NCBI RefSeq assembly: GCF_011045015.1
Contig: NZ_JAAKZY010000085.1
Location: 1-41,623, forward strand
Direction: 5' to 3'
Length of the DNA stretch: 41,623 nt
Source: Streptomyces scabichelini
GTDB lineage: Bacteria > Actinomycetota > Actinomycetes > Streptomycetales > Streptomycetaceae
Shown: positions 37,763-41,623 of the stretch, piece after piece
Layout of the letters: each line of letters begins with the position of its first letter
Numbering within the stretch: position 1 is the first letter of the stretch
The notes under the pieces: generated by a model
What the model saw: only the letters and a program-made list of their open reading frames with translations
The model's database searches: none
Told to the model about the DNA's origin: nothing
Made by a program: the position numbers and the translations under genes

Positions 37763-39273
37763 GGGGTGCCCTCCCGCTTCTCGGATGCGTACGCGTGGCG
37801 GTAGAGCGCGAGGGACGGTGCGTACCGTCCGGAGGGGTCGCGCAGATGCAGCTCCTCCAGGACGTCGTACGCCCAGCCCTTGCCGAGCTTGCGGCTCCAT
37901 TCGAAGGGCCCCAGCGGGTAGTTGACGCCCAGGCGCATCGCCGTGTCGATGTCCTCCTCGGTGGCCACTCCCTTGGTGACCGCGTCGTGCGCCAGGTCGA
38001 TGATGCGGGCCACGGTACGGGCCACGATCAGCCCGGGTACGTCCCCGATGACGCTGACGTCCTTGCCGAGCGCCTGGAAGAGCCCGATGGCCTCGGCGAG
38101 GGTGCCAGGCTGGGTGTCCTGTGAGGCGGACAGGGCGATCCGGGTCGCCTTCCGGTAGTCGAGCGCCAGGTCGAAGTAGACGACGTCACGGAACTCGACG
38201 GAGGTCTGGCCGTCCGCGAGGGCCAGCTGGCCGCCGCTGGGCAGCACCAGGCGGGTGCCGTGGTCCTCCTCGTCCTCGCGGACCTGGATGCCCGCCTCGC
38301 GGATCAGCGGGAGCAGTTCGGCCGCGGGGCCCAGGCCGCCCTCGGCGACGACGTACGCGGGCGGCTGGGCCTTTTCCGCGGTGTGCGGCTCGGGACGCTC
38401 GGCGTCGTCCCCGTACGCGTACCAGCCCCGTCCCGTCTTGCGGCCGTGCCGGCCCGACTCGACGAGCCGCCGCTGGGCGAGCGAGGGCGTGAAACGCACG
38501 TCCTGGAAGAAGGCCTCCCAGACGGAGCGGGTGACCGACTCGTTGACGTCCTGCCCGATGAGGTCGGTCAGCTCGAAGGCGCCCATCTTGAAGCCGCCCG
38601 ATTCGCGCAGGACGGCGTCGATGGTGGCGGGATCGGCGGCCTGGGCCTCGTACACGGCGAATGCCTCGGCGTAGAAGGGCCGCGCGATGCGGTTGACGAT
38701 GAAACCGGGGGTGTCCGCGCAGGCGACCGGCGTCTTCCCCCAGGCGCGTGCCGTCTCGTACGCGCGCGTGGCCGACGTGACGTCGCTCGCGAACCCGGAG
38801 ACGACCTCCACGAGGGGCAGCAGCGGCGCGGGGTTGAAGAAGTGCAGCCCGACGAGGCGGCCGGGACTGCGCAGGGCGCCGCCGATGGCGGTCACCGACA
38901 GGGAGGAGGTGTTGGTGGCGAGCAGGCAGTCGTCCGTGACGATCTCCTCCAGCTCGCGCAGCAGCTGCTGCTTGACGTCGAGTCGTTCCAGGACGGCCTC
39001 GACGACGAGATGCGAGTCGGCCAGTTCGGCGAGGTTCTCGGCGGGACGCAGGCGGGCGCGCGCGGCGTCCCGCTCCGCGCCGGTCAGCCGGTCCTTCTCG
39101 ACGAGCCGGTCGAGGCGGGCGCCGATGGCCTGGGCCGCGTCCCGGGCACGGCCGGGAACGGCGTCGTACAGCCGCACGGGGTGGCCCGCGACCAGTGCGA
39201 CCTGGGCGATGCCCTGGCCCATGGTGCCCGTGCCGACGACGGCCACCGGGTCGGCGAGGTCGAGTGCTGTCAT
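37759..39273 (-). CDS. 3-hydroxyacyl-CoA dehydrogenase (PaaH-like)
   Basis: 504 residues, ATG with GGAGG nine bases upstream. NAD-binding AVVGTGTMGQGIAQ at about 11-24; NTSSLSVTAIG and GLHFFNPAPLLPLVEVV carry the active-site region; two 3HCDH C-terminal domains, as in PaaH/PaaC (3-hydroxyadipyl-CoA dehydrogenase) and long 3-hydroxybutyryl-CoA dehydrogenases. It oxidises 3-hydroxyacyl-CoA with NAD+. Operon with the TetR gene; divergent from paaN. Confidence 0.87.
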   Translation of the reverse strand: MTALDLADPVAVVGTGTMGQGIAQVALVAGHPVRLYDAVPGRARDAAQAIGARLDRLVEKDRLTGAERDAARARLRPAENLAELADSHLVVEAVLERLDVKQQLLRELEEIVTDDCLLATNTSSLSVTAIGGALRSPGRLVGLHFFNPAPLLPLVEVVSGFASDVTSATRAYETARAWGKTPVACADTPGFIVNRIARPFYAEAFAVYEAQAADPATIDAVLRESGGFKMGAFELTDLIGQDVNESVTRSVWEAFFQDVRFTPSLAQRRLVESGRHGRKTGRGWYAYGDDAERPEPHTAEKAQPPAYVVAEGGLGPAAELLPLIREAGIQVREDEEDHGTRLVLPSGGQLALADGQTSVEFRDVVYFDLALDYRKATRIALSASQDTQPGTLAEAIGLFQALGKDVSVIGDVPGLIVARTVARIIDLAHDAVTKGVATEEDIDTAMRLGVNYPLGPFEWSRKLGKGWAYDVLEELHLRDPSGRYAPSLALYRHAYASEKREGTP

Positions 39274-39329
39274 GCTCGCGATCCTCCCGCACGGGGTTTT
39301 CCACAGGTTCAGCGGACCCCCTTGTCCCG

Positions 39330-39349
39330 ACCGATCGTTCGGTTACTCT
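39330..39349 (+). promoter_or_regulatory. paaN promoter and TetR-type operator
   Basis: ACCGATCGTTCGGT (39330-39343), symmetric at 12 of 14 positions, followed at once by TACTCT (39344-39349) as a -10; TTGTCC (39322-39327) may be the -35 (16-bp spacer). A repressor on this site would occlude the promoter. The same motif with one change is at 36531. Confidence 0.7.
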
Positions 39350-39421
39350 AACCCTGACCGCCCATTTCTGCCCAGGTCGCGAGCTCAACGGAGAGCTCTT
39401 GAGACGAGGAGTTGGTCCCTG

Positions 39422-41116
39422 ATGGCCGCCGCCGAACTCACCGCGCACCAGCTGATCGCTCAGCACCGTCCCACCCTCGACCAGGCGCTGGAAGCGATCC
39501 GCACGCGCGCGTACTGGTCCCCGCACCCCGAGCACCCCAAGGCGTACGGCGAGAACGGCAGCCTGGGCATGGCAGAGGGCAAGGCCGCCTTCGACGCCCT
39601 CCTGGGCACCCGCCTCGACCTGGGCCAGCCCGGCACCGACGACTGGGTGGGCGGCGAGGCCTCCCCGTACGGGATCGAGTTGGGCATCACGTACCCGCAC
39701 GCGGACATCGACGTCCTGCTGCCCGCCATGCGCGCGGGGCAGCGCGCGTGGCGCGACGCGGGCGCGGAGACGCGCGCGGTGGTGTGTCTGGAGATCCTCA
39801 AGCGGATCAGCGCGCGCACGCACGAGTTCGCGCACGCGGTCATGCACACCAGCGGGCAGGCCTTCATGATGGCGTTCCAGGCGGGCGGCCCGCACGCCCA
39901 GGACCGCGCCCTGGAGGCGGTGGCCTACGCGTATGTGGAGCAGGTCCGCACCCCGGACACCGCGGAGTGGACCAAGCCCCAGGGCAAGCGCGAGCCGGTC
40001 GCGCTGAACAAGCAGTTCACGCCGGTGCCGCGCGGCATCGCGCTCCTTGTCGGCTGCAACACCTTCCCGACGTGGAACGGCTACCCGGGCCTGTTCGCCT
40101 CCCTGGCGACAGGCAACGCGGTCCTCGTGAAGCCCCACCCGCGCGCGGTGCTGCCGCTCGCCCTCACCGTCCAGGTCGCGCGCCAGGTCCTCGCCGAGGC
40201 GGGCTTCGACCCGAACCTGGTGGCGCTGGCCGCCGAGCGCCCCTCGGAAGGCATCGCCAAGACGCTGGCCATGCGCCCGGAGATCCGGATCATCGACTAC
40301 ACCGGCTCGACGGCGTTCGGCGACTGGCTGGAGAACAACGCCCGGCAGGCGCAGGTCTTCACGGAGAAGGCCGGCGTGAACACGGTGATCGTGGAGTCGA
40401 CCGACGACTACAAGGGGATGCTGTCGAACCTGGCCTTCTCCTTGTCCCTCTACAGCGGCCAGATGTGCACGACCCCGCAGAACCTGCTGATCCCACGCGA
40501 CGGCATCCGTACGGAGGAGGGACCCAAGTCGTACGACGAGGTGGTCGCCGATCTCGCGAAGTCGGTCGGCGGACTCCTCGGGGACGACGCGCGCGCGAAC
40601 GCCCTGCTCGGCGCGATCGTGAACCCGGACGTGAAGGCCCGCCTGGAGGCCGCGTCCGGGCTCGGTGAAGTCGCCCTCGCCTCACGGGAGATCCACAACC
40701 CCGAGTTCCCGGACGCGGTCGTCCGTACGCCGGTGATCGTCAAACTGGACGGCGCCAAGCCGGACGCCGAGGCGGCCTACATGAGCGAGTGCTTCGGGCC
40801 GGTCTCCTTCGCGGTCGCGGTCGACTCGGCCGCGCACGCCGTGGAACTGCTGCGGCGGACGATCAGCGAGAAGGGCGCGATGACGGTTGGCGCGTACACG
40901 ACCTCGGAAGAGGTCGATCAGTCCGTGCGGGAGGCCTGCCTGGAGGAGTGCGCCCAGCTCTCGCTGAACCTGACCGGCGGGGTGTACGTCAACCAGACGG
41001 CGGCCTTCTCGGACTTCCACGGCTCGGGCGGAAACCCGGCGGCGAACTCGGCGCTGTGCGACGGGGCGTTCGTGGCGAACCGCTTCCGGGTGGTGGAGGT
41101 CCGCAGGGAGGCGTGA
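39422..41116 (+). CDS. paaN: Phenylacetic acid degradation protein PaaN (aldehyde dehydrogenase-like)
   Basis: 564 residues, ATG after GAGGAG. ALDH fold of the PaaN/TIGR02288 type: nucleophile C349 in YSGQMCTTPQN and general base E315 in FTEKAGVN; LNKQFTPVPRGIALLVGCNTFPTWNGYPG is characteristic. There is no C-terminal MaoC hydratase domain, unlike E. coli PaaZ. Family members are linked to the ring-opened aldehyde step of the phenylacetyl-CoA pathway or to related CoA-bound aldehydes. No other paa ring-oxygenase genes are in the window. Divergent from the 3-hydroxyacyl-CoA dehydrogenase gene. Confidence 0.88.
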   Translation: MAAAELTAHQLIAQHRPTLDQALEAIRTRAYWSPHPEHPKAYGENGSLGMAEGKAAFDALLGTRLDLGQPGTDDWVGGEASPYGIELGITYPHADIDVLLPAMRAGQRAWRDAGAETRAVVCLEILKRISARTHEFAHAVMHTSGQAFMMAFQAGGPHAQDRALEAVAYAYVEQVRTPDTAEWTKPQGKREPVALNKQFTPVPRGIALLVGCNTFPTWNGYPGLFASLATGNAVLVKPHPRAVLPLALTVQVARQVLAEAGFDPNLVALAAERPSEGIAKTLAMRPEIRIIDYTGSTAFGDWLENNARQAQVFTEKAGVNTVIVESTDDYKGMLSNLAFSLSLYSGQMCTTPQNLLIPRDGIRTEEGPKSYDEVVADLAKSVGGLLGDDARANALLGAIVNPDVKARLEAASGLGEVALASREIHNPEFPDAVVRTPVIVKLDGAKPDAEAAYMSECFGPVSFAVAVDSAAHAVELLRRTISEKGAMTVGAYTTSEEVDQSVREACLEECAQLSLNLTGGVYVNQTAAFSDFHGSGGNPAANSALCDGAFVANRFRVVEVRREA

Positions 41117-41133
41117 GCCGTCTCTTCGAGGCG

Positions 41134-41623
41134 CTATGCCGGGCGGGCGTCAGGGCCGCCCGGCACGGCCCCGCTTCCGGCCCCATTTCCGGCTCCGCCC
41201 CCGGTCGCGCTCCAGTGGAACAGCGTCATGGCCACACTGGTCGCGAGGTTGTAGCTGGAGACCTGGGGCCGCATCGGCAGGGACACCAAGTGGTCGGTGC
41301 GGGCGCGCAGTTCGGCGGACAAGCCGCTGCGCTCGGAGCCGAAGGCGAGCACGGCGTCGTCCGGGAGCTTCAGGCCGCGGATGTCCTCGCCCTCCGGGTC
41401 GAGTGCGAACACCGGGCCCGGGGGCAGTTCGTCCACGGACAGCCGCTCCACGGCCGTCGCGAAGTGCAGTCCCGCTCCGCCGCGTACGACCGTGGGATGC
41501 CAGGGGTCGAGCGTGCCCGTCGTGACCACACCGGTTGCTCCGAAGCCGGCGGCGAGACGGATCACGGCTCCGGTGTTGCCCAGGTTGCGGGGGTTGTCGA
41601 GGACCACGACGGGGGCTGGGCGG
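41134..41623 (-). CDS. TrmH/SpoU family rRNA/tRNA 2'-O-methyltransferase (cut by window edge)
   Basis: The last 162 or so codons of a leftward gene; the 5' part is outside. VVVLDNPRNLGNTGAVIRLAAGFGATGVVTTG is SpoU motif 1, FGSERSGLS motif 2 and VSLPMRPQVSSYNLATSVAMTLFHW motif 3 of the knotted SAM-binding domain. A short Gly/Ala-rich tail ends the protein. It converges on paaN with only 17 bp between stops. Confidence 0.88.
   Translation of the reverse strand, partial: RPAPVVVLDNPRNLGNTGAVIRLAAGFGATGVVTTGTLDPWHPTVVRGGAGLHFATAVERLSVDELPPGPVFALDPEGEDIRGLKLPDDAVLAFGSERSGLSAELRARTDHLVSLPMRPQVSSYNLATSVAMTLFHWSATGGGAGNGAGSGAVPGGPDARPA

Noticed and set aside
38687..39421. 809-codon version of paaN
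   Set aside because: The upstream 245 codons are the shadow of the hydroxyacyl-CoA dehydrogenase; GAGGAG precedes the ATG at 39422.
1..41623. CRISPR array, tRNA/rRNA genes, transposase or prophage
   Set aside because: No regularly spaced repeats, cloverleaf-like sequences, transposase or integrase ORFs were seen by eye; a tool search was not possible.

Overview
The window is high-GC actinobacterial DNA and almost certainly comes from a Streptomyces chromosome. The codon use, the GTG starts, the terminators made of long GC stems without U-tracts, the two branched-chain 2-oxoacid dehydrogenase operons, a K15-type DD-peptidase, a proteasome activator (Bpa) and paired Ser/Thr kinases all fit. 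A perfect 14-bp ParB site (parS) at 30477-30490 suggests core chromosome on one flank of oriC. The two bkd loci about 11 kb apart match the arrangement I recall from S. avermitilis and S. coelicolor.

Left part (1-13.0 kb): the first codons of a drug-export ABC ATPase, a pirin, an SseB-domain protein, an intergenic inverted composite repeat, a FadE5-type acyl-CoA dehydrogenase, an M18 aminopeptidase, small membrane proteins, a cupin divergent from a GlxA/AraC regulator that is coupled to a LURP-one-related gene, a nitrilase-family amidohydrolase, a mycothiol-dependent isomerase-like protein, a lipoprotein behind decamer repeats, and a GntR-MFS operon.

Middle (13.1-18.07 kb): a K15-type DD-peptidase, then a patchwork of variable content. 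This holds an inositol-monophosphatase-like protein lacking two metal ligands, two truncated genes, an aldo/keto reductase, a secreted peptidoglycan-binding protein and a frameshifted TPR remnant, bounded by strong hairpins. It looks like an insertion and decay spot between conserved neighbours.

Right part (18.07-41.6 kb): bkdFGH-type operon; an APH-family phosphotransferase; two divergent membrane Ser/Thr kinases (one with a PASTA domain); bpa; a surface protein; then a long leftward series bkdABC - mobA-like/DUF6457 - moeA-like - K+ channel - quinone oxidoreductase. An Lrp regulator is divergent from bkdA. Beyond it lie a 3-hydroxyacyl-CoA dehydrogenase/TetR operon, paaN, and a partial SpoU-family methyltransferase.

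Functional theme: supply and catabolism of branched-chain acyl-CoA starters (two BCDH complexes, FadE, HCD, PaaN) under Lrp and TetR control. Two nearly identical 14-bp palindromes, one in the bkdA-lrp intergenic region and one in the paaH-paaN intergenic region, suggest that the local TetR controls both units. I found no CRISPR array, tRNA, rRNA, insertion sequence or prophage.
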